Source: Bemisia tabaci
Taxonomy: Eukaryota; Arthropoda; Insecta; Hemiptera; Aleyrodidae
Assembly (NCBI RefSeq): GCF_918797505.1
Contig: NC_092796.1
Location: 59,302,851 to 59,366,850, forward strand
Direction of reading: 5' to 3'
Length of the DNA stretch: 64,000 bases
Part shown: piece after piece, positions 20,645-31,219 of the stretch
Layout: each line of letters starts with the position of its first letter
How positions within the stretch are numbered: position 1 is the first letter of the stretch
Made by a program: the position numbers and the translations under genes
The notes under the pieces: model-generated
What the model saw: only the letters and a program-made list of their open reading frames with translations
Database searches by the model: none
What the model was told of the DNA's origin: nothing

Positions 20645-20681
<37 letters not shown>

Positions 20682-21832
20682 TTCTTTAATATTTTCAAAA
20701 TCTTCCATTCTTACGTTCAACATACTCAGTTTTTTAAGGCATAATGAATGTATCGTCTGTATCAAGATTTATTTCTACTTAAAAAAACCCAAACGCCTCC
20801 ATATTCTATGTTAGTTTCTTCATTACACCTAAAAAAGGTTGAATTTGCAACTAAGTCTAGGCAGAATATTTCAGATCTTGAAAGCAACGCTGATGCTGAA
20901 TCATCCATTGTATTCCAAAAATCCTCTGGAATTACATTTTAAAGTAAAATAACTATTGGAAGTATCCTTATTTTTAACTAATTTTATACAATCGAATGTT
21001 AAAAGAAAAGCAGATAAAATTTGCAACGATGTTATTTTAATGCAATTGTCACCCAGGATCAACATAAAGCCTCCACATTTCGCTTCACACTATTAACCAT
21101 TAACTCATATTGTATCTTGTCTCCAATACAATAACAAGAAAAAGTAGACATTTTCATAGATGAAAGATGTAAACTTTGCAACGCTGTATTGCCCAAAATT
21201 ATCGTATACTGATTAAATCTATGCTATACGTCTAAACTTTGCAACGCTGCATTGCCTAAAATTATCGTATACTGATATAAATTTTACTATGAGTCTGCGA
21301 GTATCTCTAATTGTATATTTTATGTCTCAAATACTGCTACAATATACAAAACTATAAAAAATGGGTATTTTTAAAGGGCAAGAATGTAATTTTTGCAACG
21401 TTGTACTGCTATTAACGGCTCATCCACAATTTGAAACTTTTACTACGGATTTTCTTATAATTTTTCAGTTACGCGTCATGTTTACTTGAAACTTACATTA
21501 CTTGTTACTTACATTACTTTGAAATTGGCTTTTGGAAGAAATTCTTCAAAAATATGAAGATTTTTAAGACTCAAACATGCAAACTTTGCAACGCTGTAGC
21601 TCCAAAACCAATGGCGTGGCGTGAATTGCGATATATCGATTGTCATGCCATTTAAACCTATGAAAAAGGATCGATAGACAGGGTGTTCGCAGCGAACACC
21701 TTAATAATCGATTCTTTACCATAGCTTTAAATGGCATGAGAATCGATACATCGCAATTCACGCCACGCCACTGTCCAAAACCAAACGTATCCTCAAGCTA
21801 AAATTTTTACCGGAGGCTTGTCTCATCATAAG
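19408..21832. mobile_element. 2.4 kb AT-rich foldback element with motif array
   Basis: GTCTCCAGTAAAAATCTTAG and GAGGATACGTCTGGTTTTAG near the left end have mirror images at the right end (CTAAAATTTTTACCGGAG, CCAAAACCAAACGTATCCTC). Inside, the motif ATACAGCGTTGCAAAGTTT recurs in forward orientation at about 19468, 19661, 19841 and 20007, and reversed at about 21019, 21169, 21231, 21388 and 21578. Spacing on the left is about 165-195 bp. The centre is AT-rich with poly-T at 19917-19957 and 20648-20681. No credible frame. A family B MITE is nested at 21609. The exact outer ends are uncertain. Confidence 0.65.
21609..21773 (+). mobile_element. Family B hAT-type MITE, copy 4
   Basis: CAATGGCGTGGCGTGAATTG at the left and CACGCCACGCCACTG at the right, 165 bp, flanked by a perfect 8-bp duplication TCCAAAAC (21601-21608 and 21774-21781). 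Without the insert the right arm of the surrounding foldback element reads continuously. The ends and the duplication length fit hAT transposons. No coding capacity. Confidence 0.9.
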
Positions 21833-21880
21833 GTTTCATTTCGGTCACGTACGAATGAAATCCCCGGGTTTCAAAAAAGG

Positions 21881-22000
21881 TCGCTCCTCTGACATTAGGA
21901 CGTATCTCACTTTTCACATGAACCGCAGAAAGCATGGATTTGAATGTGACCCAGGGCTCACGAGGAAATTGAGATTCGCCCTTTCGTCAGAGGAGCGACG
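21881..22000. mobile_element. Family E palindromic MITE, copy 1
   Basis: TCGCTCCTCTGACATTAGGA at the left and CCTTTCGTCAGAGGAGCGAC at the right, about 120 bp. A near twin lies at 22735-22857. Confidence 0.75.
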
Positions 22001-22050
22001 AAACGGGGCCACTCATTGGGAGGCTTTTTAATCTATTTTCCTCCCTCAAT

Positions 22051-22190
22051 TGGACTGCATTTTGCAATTTGGAACTATAAATTCTGGCCCGGTTTAAAAA
22101 AAACGCATGTGCCATTAGTATCCCTATGCACATAAGTGTTTTTTTCAGATGAGCCAGAATTTATAGTTCCAAATTGCAAAATGCAGTCCA
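22051..22190. mobile_element. Family D palindromic MITE, copy 6
   Basis: TGGACTGCATTTTGCAATTT and its exact mirror AAATTGCAAAATGCAGTCCA, 140 bp, with GAACTATAAATTCTGGC and GCCAGAATTTATAGTTC inside. Very well-preserved termini suggest recent activity. Confidence 0.85.
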
Positions 22191-22197
22191 ATTCGTC

Positions 22198-22572
22198 GTT
22201 ACCTCCCACGAAAGAACATAACTACATTTGGATTACATTTTGCAATAAGGAACCACTATTTCTGACTCTTCCATAAAACCACCGTTCTGCACAGGGAAAC
22301 CAATGGCATATACGTTGTTTCTAAAATGAGCCAGAAATAGTGGTTCCTTTTTGCAAAATGTGGTCCATTTCATTGTTGCCAGATTTCGCCTCGTAAATTT
22401 GAATTTGTAAAGGAAAATGTTAGGTATTAATTGTACATTTCACTGATTTTTCCGCTGATCTCATGAAAAACGAAAATAAATTTTGGATAAAGATTTCGCT
22501 TTCTCGTGTTTGTGAAAAATTGAATTCTTTGAATCAATTTGACAACCTTGGAATGGAGTTACGTTTCTTCGT
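22198..22572 (+). repeat. Family F repeat, copy 2, with family D insert
   Basis: CACGAAAGAACATAACTACA at the left and ACCTTGGAATGGAGTTACGT at the right match the copy at 18270. A family D element (22229-22367) interrupts the left arm between ACTACATT and TTCATTGTTGCC, where copy 1 reads straight through. Confidence 0.65.
22229..22367. mobile_element. Family D palindromic MITE, copy 7 (nested in F)
   Basis: TGGATTACATTTTGCAATAA at the left and TTTGCAAAATGTGGTCCA at the right. It lies inside a family F repeat, and comparison with 18270-18547 suggests a target duplication of about 3 bp (TTT). Confidence 0.8.
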
Positions 22573-22734
22573 CCGGGAAATGACAAAAAATGAAGCTGAA
22601 TCCTGTCGTAGCGAATTCAGTGAATAGTTTATTCTGCAGAATCTTGGAAAAATAAGACAGTTTCAAGGCATTATGTTCCGTAGTTCTGCAGTATTACAGA
22701 AACAGAACATCAGGAAAAACTAAGCACCGTCAAA

Positions 22735-22857
22735 TCGTCGCTCCTCTGACGTAAGGGCGTATCTAGATTTTTGCATGAGCCTTAGAAAGCATAGAGTTAT
22801 ACGGAGCACAGGGGTCACGTAGAAATCAAGTTACGCCCTTACGTCAGAGGAGCGACG
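22735..22857. mobile_element. Family E palindromic MITE, copy 2
   Basis: TCGTCGCTCCTCTGACGTAA at the left, TTACGTCAGAGGAGCGACGA at the right: a perfect 20-bp terminal mirror. The middle is unpaired. The word CTTCTCCTCTGACGTAA at about 49446 may be a fragment of the same family. Confidence 0.8.
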
Positions 22858-22930
22858 AAATGTAGTTAAGTTGATTCTACCTAAAATCGCCCGAATGATG
22901 ACAGCGGCGATGATCAGCGTTGAGGAAGAA

Positions 22931-23180
22931 TGAGGGGCTTGTAGGACAAAGCGCGTAAGTGCAGTTTTTGCTACCTCGAGAAATATGTGTTTGAAGTTTT
23001 GAAATTACATGGATCCTTATGGCGGAAAGAAAGTTCAAACTGACTTTTTGAAGCTTAAAAATTGAAATTTGAGAGGGAATTTTTCACAAAACATGCACTT
23101 AGACTAGTTTTACTTGAAATCATTAAAATCTCAACTTTTTCAAAAACTGCACTTATGCGCCTTGTCCTCCAAGCCCCTCA
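22931..23180 (+). mobile_element. Family Y palindromic element, intact copy
   Basis: TGAGGGGCTTGTAGGACAAA at the left and TTGTCCTCCAAGCCCCTCA at the right, continuing through TAAGTGCAGTTTTT and AAAAACTGCACTTA. Length 250 bp. It serves as the empty-site reference for the interrupted copy at 13700-14185. Confidence 0.8.
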
Positions 23181-23241
23181 AATTTTTTAGCAGCCCATTT
23201 CAAAAATTGAAATTATTGACAGTAACCGATTCATTAGAAGT

Positions 23242-23668
23242 TGAGGTGATTCAATGAACGCCATATTTTGTGCCAGAACGACATGCGAAATATCGCGTCG
23301 ATTGGTTTCATTTTTTCAGCTACTCGTCATTTTTCTCGAATTTTGAGATCGCAATTCTGTTGTCAGGAGACTAAAGAATTCACCTACCAAATTTTGACAA
23401 ACAAATTCATCGTAATGAAGTCGTGGGTTTTTTTTATGAGACAAAATATTCCATTCGAATGCAGTATTTTTCCTCTATTTTCCTCACGCCTTTAATACTT
23501 TGAATTTGTTCATCAAAATTGGTAAGTGAATTATTTAGTCTCCTGACAATAGAATTGCGATCTCAAAATTCGAGAAAAATGACGAGTCGCCGGAAAAATG
23601 GAACTAATCGATGCTATATATCGCATGCCGTTCTGTCACAAAATATGGCGTTCATCGAATCACCTTAA
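23242..23668. mobile_element. Family O inverted-repeat element, copy 1
   Basis: Arms of about 190 bp: TGAGGTGATTCAATGAACGC at the left, GCGTTCATCGAATCACCTTA at the right, continuing through TTGAGATCGCAATTCTGTTG and its mirror. The ends are TTGA and TTAA, which would fit a TTAA target with GGTGATTC TIRs. No frame of interest. Confidence 0.75.
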
Positions 23669-24009
23669 TTTTCGAAATAGGAGGAAGCTTGAGAGATCTT
23701 ACCGTGAAGAAGCGATGATCTGCAAGGTCAGGAACAGCTCTGATGCGGAGGGTGAAGATTTCCATCCTCGTTCATCCCCTTCTCGAATGTTGGCTGCAAA
23801 GAAAAAAATTAAACCCTTTTAGAGATAAATTCAACGTAACGCATTGTTGCACATTGTCTAGTATATGGAACAGCTTAACAAATAAATTGAAATAATGTTG
23901 AAAAATAATGGAATAAAACTGCTTTTTTACCACAAAATTACAATATTCTCACATAATGTATTCAATAATAATCAATTTTCAACGATTAAAACATTTTCAT
24001 ATCGACGAC
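23669..24009. other. No recognised feature
   Basis: AT-rich spacer between the two family O copies. Confidence 0.45.
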
Positions 24010-24456
24010 TTAAGGAGATTTGATGGACGCCATATTTAGTGTCAGAACGGCATGCGATATATCGCATCCATTGGTTCCATTTTTTCAGCTACTCGTCATT
24101 CCTCTCCAATTTTGAGATCGCAATTCTGTTGTCAGGAGACTAAAGCACTCGCTTACCAATTTTAACAAAGAAATTCAACGTAATAAAGGCGTGGTTTTTT
24201 TAGAGAGAAAATATCGCATTCAAGTGCAGTTTCGATATCAGTATCGAATGCGATGTTTTCTCTCTAAAAAAACCACGCCTTTAGTACGTTGAATTTCTTT
24301 GTTAAAATTGGTAAGTGAGTGCTTTAGTCTCTGACAACAGAATCGCGATCTCAAAATTGGAGAAAAATGACGAGTAGCTGAAAAAATGGAACCAATTGAT
24401 GCGATATATCGCATGCCGTTCTGACACAAAGTATCGCGTCCATCGAATCACCTTAA
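24010..24456. mobile_element. Family O inverted-repeat element, copy 2
   Basis: TTAAGGAGATTTGATGGACG at the left and CGTCCATCGAATCACCTTAA at the right, 447 bp, TTAA at both ends. The arms are almost perfect mirror images (about 220 bp) meeting near 24232. The copy is more symmetrical than the one at 23242. Confidence 0.8.
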
Positions 24457-24982
24457 GTGTAGAAACACGCGTTTCCGTCTGCTACTCAACAGATTTTCTG
24501 TCATACTTCATTTTTTCTCGGGGGAACTGGTCTACCTAATTTCTTTAAAACTTCCGTGATTTTTTTTTCAATGTTTGCAGAATACTTTGTATAAATTTCA
24601 AGCTATGAAGTTTGCTTGTTTCTCTTCGAAAAAATAAAATAAAGGTGGAAATTTTATGACACCACAATAGAAATGCATGATTTTCCACTTTGGCCATCGA
24701 TTTATGAAGAAGTTAGGTACTTCGCAAATGCAAAAAATTGCAACACATTTCAATACGCTGAATACCTCGATAACTCCACTGTTGTGAAAAAAATCTCGAG
24801 AAAATCAAAAGATTATCGCCCACAGGGATTCTCAAATTATATATCGATGGCCGAAGTGCGAAACCACCTATCTCCGTCTGCGACGTCCCGGACCTCCTGT
24901 TACACTTTATTTTTTCTTAGTAAAACTAGTCAACTTATTCTTGAAAACTACCTCGATTTTTCCTCTCTTTTAGCAAAATATT
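24457..24982. other. No recognised feature
   Basis: The 112-residue frame beginning at 24673 has no recognisable domain and runs into the following transposon. Confidence 0.45.
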
Positions 24983-25212
24983 CACGGGAAAAAAAAACAC
25001 ATTGGATCTAGAGTCCAGACTCTTAAAAAAACATCAACAAGAAAAAGTACTCTTGATTCATTCAGAATCTAACTTAAATTAAAAACCAAGCCTCTTAATT
25101 TAAGCGGATTTCGTTTTGATTCAAGCAAAAATCCGATTGAATCAAGAGTATTTTTTCTTGTCAATGTTTTCAAGAGTCTGGACTCTAGATCCAGTGTGGT
25201 TTTTTTTCAGTG
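24983..25212 (+). mobile_element. Family A MITE, copy 3
   Basis: CACGGG...CAGTG with TT on both sides (24981-24982 and 25213-25214). The arms carry GATCTAGAGTCCAGACTCTT and its mirror, and the plus-type centre CCAAGCCTCTTAATTTAAGC. Confidence 0.85.
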
Positions 25213-26070
25213 TTCTGTAAAGATATCAAGCCCAAACAGTCGACTTAATTTTCCTCGAAAAAATAAAATGGTAGCATAAATTTTACTGGAAATACGTGGT
25301 TTCACACTTAAGTCACCGATATTAAATGTAACCACACTTCTCTCGTAAAAAAAAGAAGAAAAGAAAAAAAACATTTTGTTGATGACATCAAGCGACTTAC
25401 CGAATCAACGCTGAGGAATACACGTGAGCAAATTGACTTCCGAAACGATATCCTCAAATCAAATTTCACAGAAATATCACTGAAAAGACACTACCGAAAA
25501 TTCGCACGATGACAACCGACACGAGTGACAAATACTACTTCCACTTATTGTAAAACACGGCAAACTATCGCACTGGACGGAAAAAGTAGAGGCTTGCAGA
25601 CTAAAACTTTCGGCGGATAGAAAACTTGCGAAAAGTAAGGTTGTTCAACTATTCACTGCACCTTCTATATTCACGAAATAATTCACAGAGAAAAATTTTA
25701 ATAATAAAGTACTGAACACGAAACTAAATTACCGAACACGAAACTATAGTACCGAACACGAAACTACACTGATGGTAATGCACTTAAATAACACGACTAT
25801 CACACGCGGTCCCGAGATGAATATATTTCCGATAAAATATACTTCCGATTTGATTATCCTCTACGCTCAAGCTCAACCCCTACGGCTGCGCGACTTCGAC
25901 TGACCAAAGTTCCAGAAGTTCCGAGCCCTCGAGGTCTCCAAAGTTTTCCTTGTTGTTCTCGAAAACAAAAGAGTGGCTTCGATTTCCAAAATATCCCTAC
26001 TTTTCGGGTTTCCCAGGTGAAAGGTCAGTGCAAGCTCACAAAAGAAAATGTCTTCATTGAACTGAAAACT
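25213..26070. other. No recognised gene; one short tandem repeat
   Basis: At 25711-25767 the phrase GAACACGAAACTA occurs three times with a period of about 20 bp. The rest is unique-looking. Confidence 0.5.
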
Positions 26071-26200
26071 AATTGGATGTATTTCTATCAAACGGAACTA
26101 TGTGCGTTAAGACATTAGCCCTTAGACCCATACGAATATGTCCATAACAGGGCTCACGTCATAATGCACGTAGTTCCGTTTGATAGAAATACGTCCAATT
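26071..26200. mobile_element. Family H palindromic MITE
   Basis: AATTGGATGTATTTCTATCA at the left and TGATAGAAATACGTCCAATT at the right, 130 bp, with arms continuing through AACGGAACTA and TAGTTCCGTT. A half fragment with the shared word ACAGGGCTCACG lies at about 27305-27341. Confidence 0.75.
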
Positions 26201-26583
26201 ATTACAATAATTAATGAGGGTACCTGGATTTCCCGGATTAATTCATCTCTCACTTTTCACAACTTCCCTTTTTTTGTTGAAAAGTAGTGCGGGTTCGTCC
26301 ATGAATTACAGAACCCATTTTTCCCGACCTTTGACCTCTCCTTCTCCCTTTGTCCTAGATGTCACTTACCTTCACACCCCCCCCCCCCCCGAAAATTTTT
26401 TTCATTACAAGCGTGCCTCCCTCTTTTGCGTAGGTGTGGGTCGTCACGAACCCTTGCCACGGGTGCATCACATATGAATTCAAGTGTTTAAATGACTCAA
26501 AAACAACATAAATCACATAGGAAAAATCTAGAATCCACTCCTCCTTCAAGGCATTTCTTGATTGTAATCGGCTCGGCTTGAAT
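26201..26583. other. No recognised feature
   Basis: Contains a C run near 26379. Confidence 0.45.
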
Positions 26584-26774
26584 TCTGCCGTGCTAAGGAA
26601 GAACGCTGCACGAAAATTCGAGAGTTGCCAAGTTTCCCTTGATAAAGCATGTATTTTTTACGACATTTATGCATATTTTTCCTTTAAAATTTCAGATATT
26701 TACATTAAATTGCGTGCAAAATCGTCTGAAAATTTCGGGGGAAAATATTCACAATTTTCCCGGTAAATGGTTCA
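26584..26774. mobile_element. Family J element, truncated copy 3
   Basis: TGCCGTGCTAAGGAAGAACG and TTGCCAAGTTTCCC match the left half of family J. The right half is missing because element K starts at 26775. Confidence 0.6.
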
Positions 26775-27174
26775 GTTGCGTTGGTCACAAAATCGTGGTT
26801 TTATGCTTGAATTCTTGTGGTCAGCTAAAAATAATAAGATCCGTCCAAACAGCAACTTTCTACGTTCAATATTAACAGAGATATCGCCCTTTGAAAAGAC
26901 AGGTTTTTGATGTCATCCATCGCGGTGGTGACACCCTTGGTTTTTTCACCTTGCTTTCATCCAAGTATCACGCTGAGTAACCAGTGCATCACTGACTGAT
27001 AAAAGCGAGGTGGAAGAAACCAAGGGTGTCACCACCGCGGTGGATGACGTCAAAATCCGGCTTTTTAAAAGGCGATATCTCGGCTAATATTGAACGTAGA
27101 GAGTTTGGATGGTATTATTTTTAGCTGATCTACAAGAATCAAGCATCGAAACACGATTCTGTGACCATCGCAAC
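26775..27174. mobile_element. 400-bp foldback element K
   Basis: Arms of about 170 bp: GTTGCGTTGGTCACAAAATC at the left, GATTCTGTGACCATCGCAAC at the right, continuing through ACGTTCAATATTA/TAATATTGAACGT and CCACCGCGGTGGATGA. The unpaired centre is about 40 bp. No second copy in the window. Confidence 0.75.
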
Positions 27175-27290
27175 TCTGCCGTGCTTAGGAAGAACGCCGT
27201 ATGAACATTCAGGCGTTGCCAAATTTCTTACGGCAAATCACCACTTTTCTGGAAAATTTGTAAAGATTTTCCTTCCGATTTTTCCGATAA
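27175..27290. mobile_element. Family J element, truncated copy 4
   Basis: CTGCCGTGCTTAGGAAGAAC and ATGAACATTCAGGCGTTGCC match the left half of family J. It follows element K directly and has the same orientation as the fragment before K. Confidence 0.6.
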
Positions 27291-27599
27291 TTTTGTTCTC
27301 AACTCCATAAGTGTATGCGTATTACAGGGCTCACGGCATAAATTCAGGGTTCCCAGCGATCTGGAAAACCTGGAAAAGTTAGGGAAAAAAATGGCCTGGA
27401 AAACATGGAAAAGTCAGGGAATTTGCTCCAAAAGTCTGGAATTTTTTCAAGTACTGAGAACTAAAAATTTGATAAGTAAACAAATAAAAATAAAATAATT
27501 AAAATTGAAATTGCAATTCCTCCGTTGTATTTTGAATTTTCCGCCAACTCATCCTCTTTATCGGCATTCGTAACGAATCGGAACTACTCGGAAGTGTTC

Positions 27600-28409
27600 G
27601 GTGGCTCCCCCCGCAGGTCAGTCATAATGATGGGGGCATCTTGTGCGACCGGTTGCGTCTAATGAAAAAAGAGATCGCAGGAGCTAGCCACTCCTCTTCG
27701 ACAGAGGCGTAGGAAGGGGGGGGCTGCCCCCCCCCCCCTAGAATTGGAAATAGTATCATCTGCCCCCCCCCCCCCAGAAATTTTGGATGTTGCAAAAAGA
27801 CCTTCTTCAATGGTAAGTCTCTGTCGCCGTGGCCCGTGAGAGGATGCCTATAAATAGAAAAACCTGTTGAATGCAACAATTTCAAAGTATTTTAACCTTA
27901 GAATGTAAAAAACTGGGTGATTTTTAGGCTGAAATTGAAGGAAGATTAGCGCCACAAGTGCCTCGAGATCCGATTAAGTAGAGTTAAAATTTCAAAAATT
28001 TTCCTCGGTGGCTCCCCCGCAGGTCAGTCATAATGATGGGGGCATCTTGTGCGACCGGTTGCGTCTAATGAAAAAAGAGATCGCAGGAGCTAGCCACTCC
28101 TCTTCGACAGAGGCGTAGGAAGGGGGGGGCTGGCCCCCCCCCCCTAGAATTGGAAATAGTATCATCTGCCCCCCCCCCCCAGAAATTTTGGATGTTGCAA
28201 AAAGACCTTCTTCAATGGTAAGTCTCTGTCGCCGTGGCCCGTGAGAGGATGCCTATAAATAGAAAAACCTGTTGAATGCAACAATTTCAAAGTATTTTAA
28301 CCTTAGAATGTAAAAAACTGGGTGATTTTTAGGCTGAAATTGAAGGAAGATTAGCGCCACAAGTGCCTCGAGATCCGATTAAGTAGAGTTAAAATTTCAA
28401 AAATTTTCC
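27600..28409. repeat. Recent direct duplication, two units of about 405 bp
   Basis: Units 27600-28004 and 28006-28409 are almost identical. They differ mainly in C and G run lengths. Each includes about 100 bp of sequence before the hAT-type element plus its left part, so the duplication followed that insertion. Both units contain the words GCAGGTCAGTCATAATGATG and GATCCGATTAAGTAGAG. Confidence 0.9.
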
Positions 28410-28521
28410 GGGGGAGGCCCCCCGAAGTCCCCCCTGAGCTGGGGGGTATTCCCTACCCCCCAGACCCCCCGGTGGTGGGAAGCCAGGCCCTCCCTAGCAA
28501 AATGACCTAGCTACGCCTATG
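27702..28521. mobile_element. hAT-type element with CAGAGGCGTAG ends
   Basis: CAGAGGCGTAGGAAGGG at the left and CTAGCTACGCCTATG at the right, flanked by CTCTTCGA (27694-27701) and CTCTTCGT (28522-28529), 7 of 8 identical. The interior is rich in C/G runs. Part of its left end is repeated inside because of the 405-bp duplication. No coding capacity. Confidence 0.65.
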
Positions 28522-29189
28522 CTCTTCGTTTGGGTAACTCTCAATCTTCAATGTAAAAGTTTCAAGTACACTCACTAGGATATCTTGCGCTTAGCTGAGA
28601 ACTATGTATGCATGCTAAGGTAGAGGTTATTTTTTTTGTAACTCTGCCTTTTTTCCCTGGACAATACGCTCATTTAAAAAAATATATATGCATTTCTCAG
28701 TTTTTTTAAGAATAATTCTTAATAGTCTGCAGAACGAAGACTGCAGGTTGGATTATTTTTTAAAAGAATCTGTTCAGTGCTCTTTTCCTTAGCATAGCAG
28801 CAATACCATGATGGGATTTATTTTTCAAATCCAATACTACTATGAGTGAATGAAACAAATTGAAAAATCATTTGCTTTCACCAATGCATGTATCGTTTAA
28901 GAAGGCGTTTATATTTCGCCCATTTTTTTTTCCAACAGATTTTAAGTTTTTTTGTGATTTCATTCGTGTTTATCCTAGCCTGGTTCTTATAAAAAAAAAA
29001 GCTGAACCAGATCAAAAATTGATGAAAATAGAGGAGTTTTTACAAAAACCGAAAAATGCGCGCGCTGTCTCTTTTAGGGCAAATTATTTGAGTTTTTTCC
29101 ACGGAAAAAGGCCTGGAGAAATTTTCATTTTGGCCTGGAAAACCTGGAAAAGTCAGGGATTTTTTTTCCAAAGTTGACTGGGAACCCTG

Positions 29190-29348
29190 GATATATCGAT
29201 TAATCTTCCATTTAAACCTATGGAAAATGATCGATGAAAAGGAAAAGTGTATATAGAGGCATGCATTGCGAACACCAAAGTAATCGATTCTTTACCACAG
29301 CTTCAAATGGGGAAATATCAATAATCGATCATTCACGCCGCGCCACTG
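29190..29348 (+). mobile_element. Family B hAT-type MITE, copy 5 (5' end missing)
   Basis: Starts at GATATATCGATTAATC, lacking about 20 bp of the left end, directly against the terminal CAGGG-type repeat ending at 29189. The right end CACGCCGCGCCACTG is intact. The central hairpin has been replaced by unrelated sequence. Confidence 0.7.
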
Positions 29349-30805
29349 ACTCCTACCCTCTTCAAAAAATTCTACCATGTTTGGACGTCCCATCTCCCAT
29401 ACCATGCTTTTCAATGCCTGAGAAGATGAGAAGATTGCATTCTGGGCCCAGTTCCAGCGGCAGACGGAACAACCTCTGTGCGTTTTTTTTGTTTCCCGCT
29501 TCAGAGCGTATATTATGGCAAAACACATAATTTGATACAGGCGCGTATCACCGCGGTTTCACAACTCCTGGCAAAAATTAAAAATAGCATTCATGTGACA
29601 CAATTCCTCAGTAAAAACAACCAACAAAAGAACTTTCACTTAATAAACTGAAATTTAAAAGCAGGATCGAGGAGTTGTCGGATAAATGGCCGTTGTCGTG
29701 TTGTTTGTTTTGAGCTGAAATACTGCGACACACGACGACAACTATTTTCAGTCTCGTTTGGAGTTGAGAAACTAAGGTGACTGACTTACCTTTATCAAAT
29801 TATGTCCTTGCCATAGTGTAACTCTTTGAAGCGGGAAACTGTAAAATGCGCCAATTTCGCACGCAGATGGCGAAATAAGGAGTTTATCTTGCTGACTTCT
29901 CCGTTGTATTCATTAAGATTTTTGAGCCTCTTTCTAAAAGAAGTAATATTTTGTTTTCTCCTTCAAAAGCTTGCCTCAGACCATTTGTCTAACGGATGAG
30001 ATCCGTGCAAGTACAGTACACGTACGTACTCAGATGGTGCTTAGGAACGTGGGGTTTTTTCCAGCGATATCTTCGCTTAGCGATGCCACCGCTTTGGTGC
30101 GCCTTCAATTTTACGAGGTATGCAACCCGAGCTCCTACGAGTCGAAATAGTGGTATGACCCAACCGAACCTAAGCTGGTCATGAAACGACGGATTTGTGC
30201 AGCTCTTGCTAAAGGTAGCTCGTGAATTTTGTGCAAAATCAAGCACCGCTTTGGAGTTGGCGGGTGTACAATACTACTTATTAAGTGGTACTTACGTAGA
30301 AGGGCGGTGGATGATGATATCATTTTCTGAGCTCGGATCCCTTCAAGATTCCAGGGACGGTGAGCGTACCGGAAATAAAAAAGTAAAAACCAAGTAGAAG
30401 ATTTATTTAAAGGTCAGGGAAAGCCAGGAAAAAGTTAGAGAATTGGAAAACGAAGAAAGTATGAAAGCCCTCGTATCATCAGTTTGACATTTTTGAAACG
30501 CGAAACGTTGTTCGGGCTTGATCTTGTCCAAAGCCAGTGAGCTACGAAATTACCTCCCCGAGGTTGTCCTCGCTTGAACGGGAGAGGGAATAATTCAAGC
30601 AATTCATCATTTTTTCTCTCTGTATTGTTTTATTTTTCCTTCTAATTATTTATTTTTATTTTATTTTTTTGTTTTCGATAGAATCAAGTTTCGACTGGCA
30701 CCTGATCTCTGGTCCTTCGTCATCCTACTTGCATTCAACATTTCATGGTAAGAGTACTTTGCTAAGCTTCATGTAACCCCCCGTCCCGTCACTCATGGTC
30801 ATAAA
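29349..30805. other. No recognised feature
   Basis: Unique-looking sequence. A T-rich patch lies at 30610-30680. Frames of 60-85 residues around 29990-30400 overlap on both strands and match nothing I know. Confidence 0.45.
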
Positions 30806-30944
30806 TGGACTACATTTTGCAATTTGGACCTGTAGATTCTAGCCCGGTTTAAAAACAACGTATGTGTCATTAGTTTCCCTATGCACATAAGTGTTTTTCC
30901 AGGAGAGCCAGAATTTATAGTTCCAAATTGCAAAATGCAGTCAA
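30806..30944. mobile_element. Family D palindromic MITE, copy 8
   Basis: TGGACTACATTTTGCAATTT at the left, TTGCAAAATGCAGTCAA at the right. GAGCCAGAATTTATAGTTCC inside is shared exactly with the copy at 22051. Confidence 0.8.
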
Positions 30945-31219
30945 AATGTAGTTCTATGCGGACTGCGGAGTTTCTAGCGATTTTTCTTACAATGTTTTCG
31001 TTTTCAGAGCGAATCTAAACAGCTCCTCTCCTGAGGAGAGGCGGGAGAGGCCGTACATGGTTTAAATTTTGATCCAAGGAGCTTCAAAATGATCTTAAAG
31101 ATAACATGCATCATAGAAAGGACGACTTTTGCCACCCTCCAGAAAATTCAGCGATACAACTCTTCAAATGGAATACAATGATGAATTATATTTGGCGAGT
31201 TTTTTAAATTTCAAGGTAG

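Larger units (their letters stand above)
27345..29189. mobile_element. 1.85 kb element with CAGGGTTCCCAG ends
   Basis: CAGGGTTCCCAG at the left and CTGGGAACCCTG at the right are exact mirrors. Just inside, AACCTGGAAAAGT and GTCAGGGA words occur on both sides. It resembles family C in its terminal CAGGG and CAGGGAAA words, both hAT-like. A second element with its own 8-bp duplication (27702-28521) and a 405-bp duplication enlarge it. No transposase frame remains. Flank duplication not found. Confidence 0.55.

Noticed and set aside
24673..25011. 112-residue frame with soluble-protein-like composition.
   Set aside because: It reads into the family A transposon at its end, and I recognise no domain.
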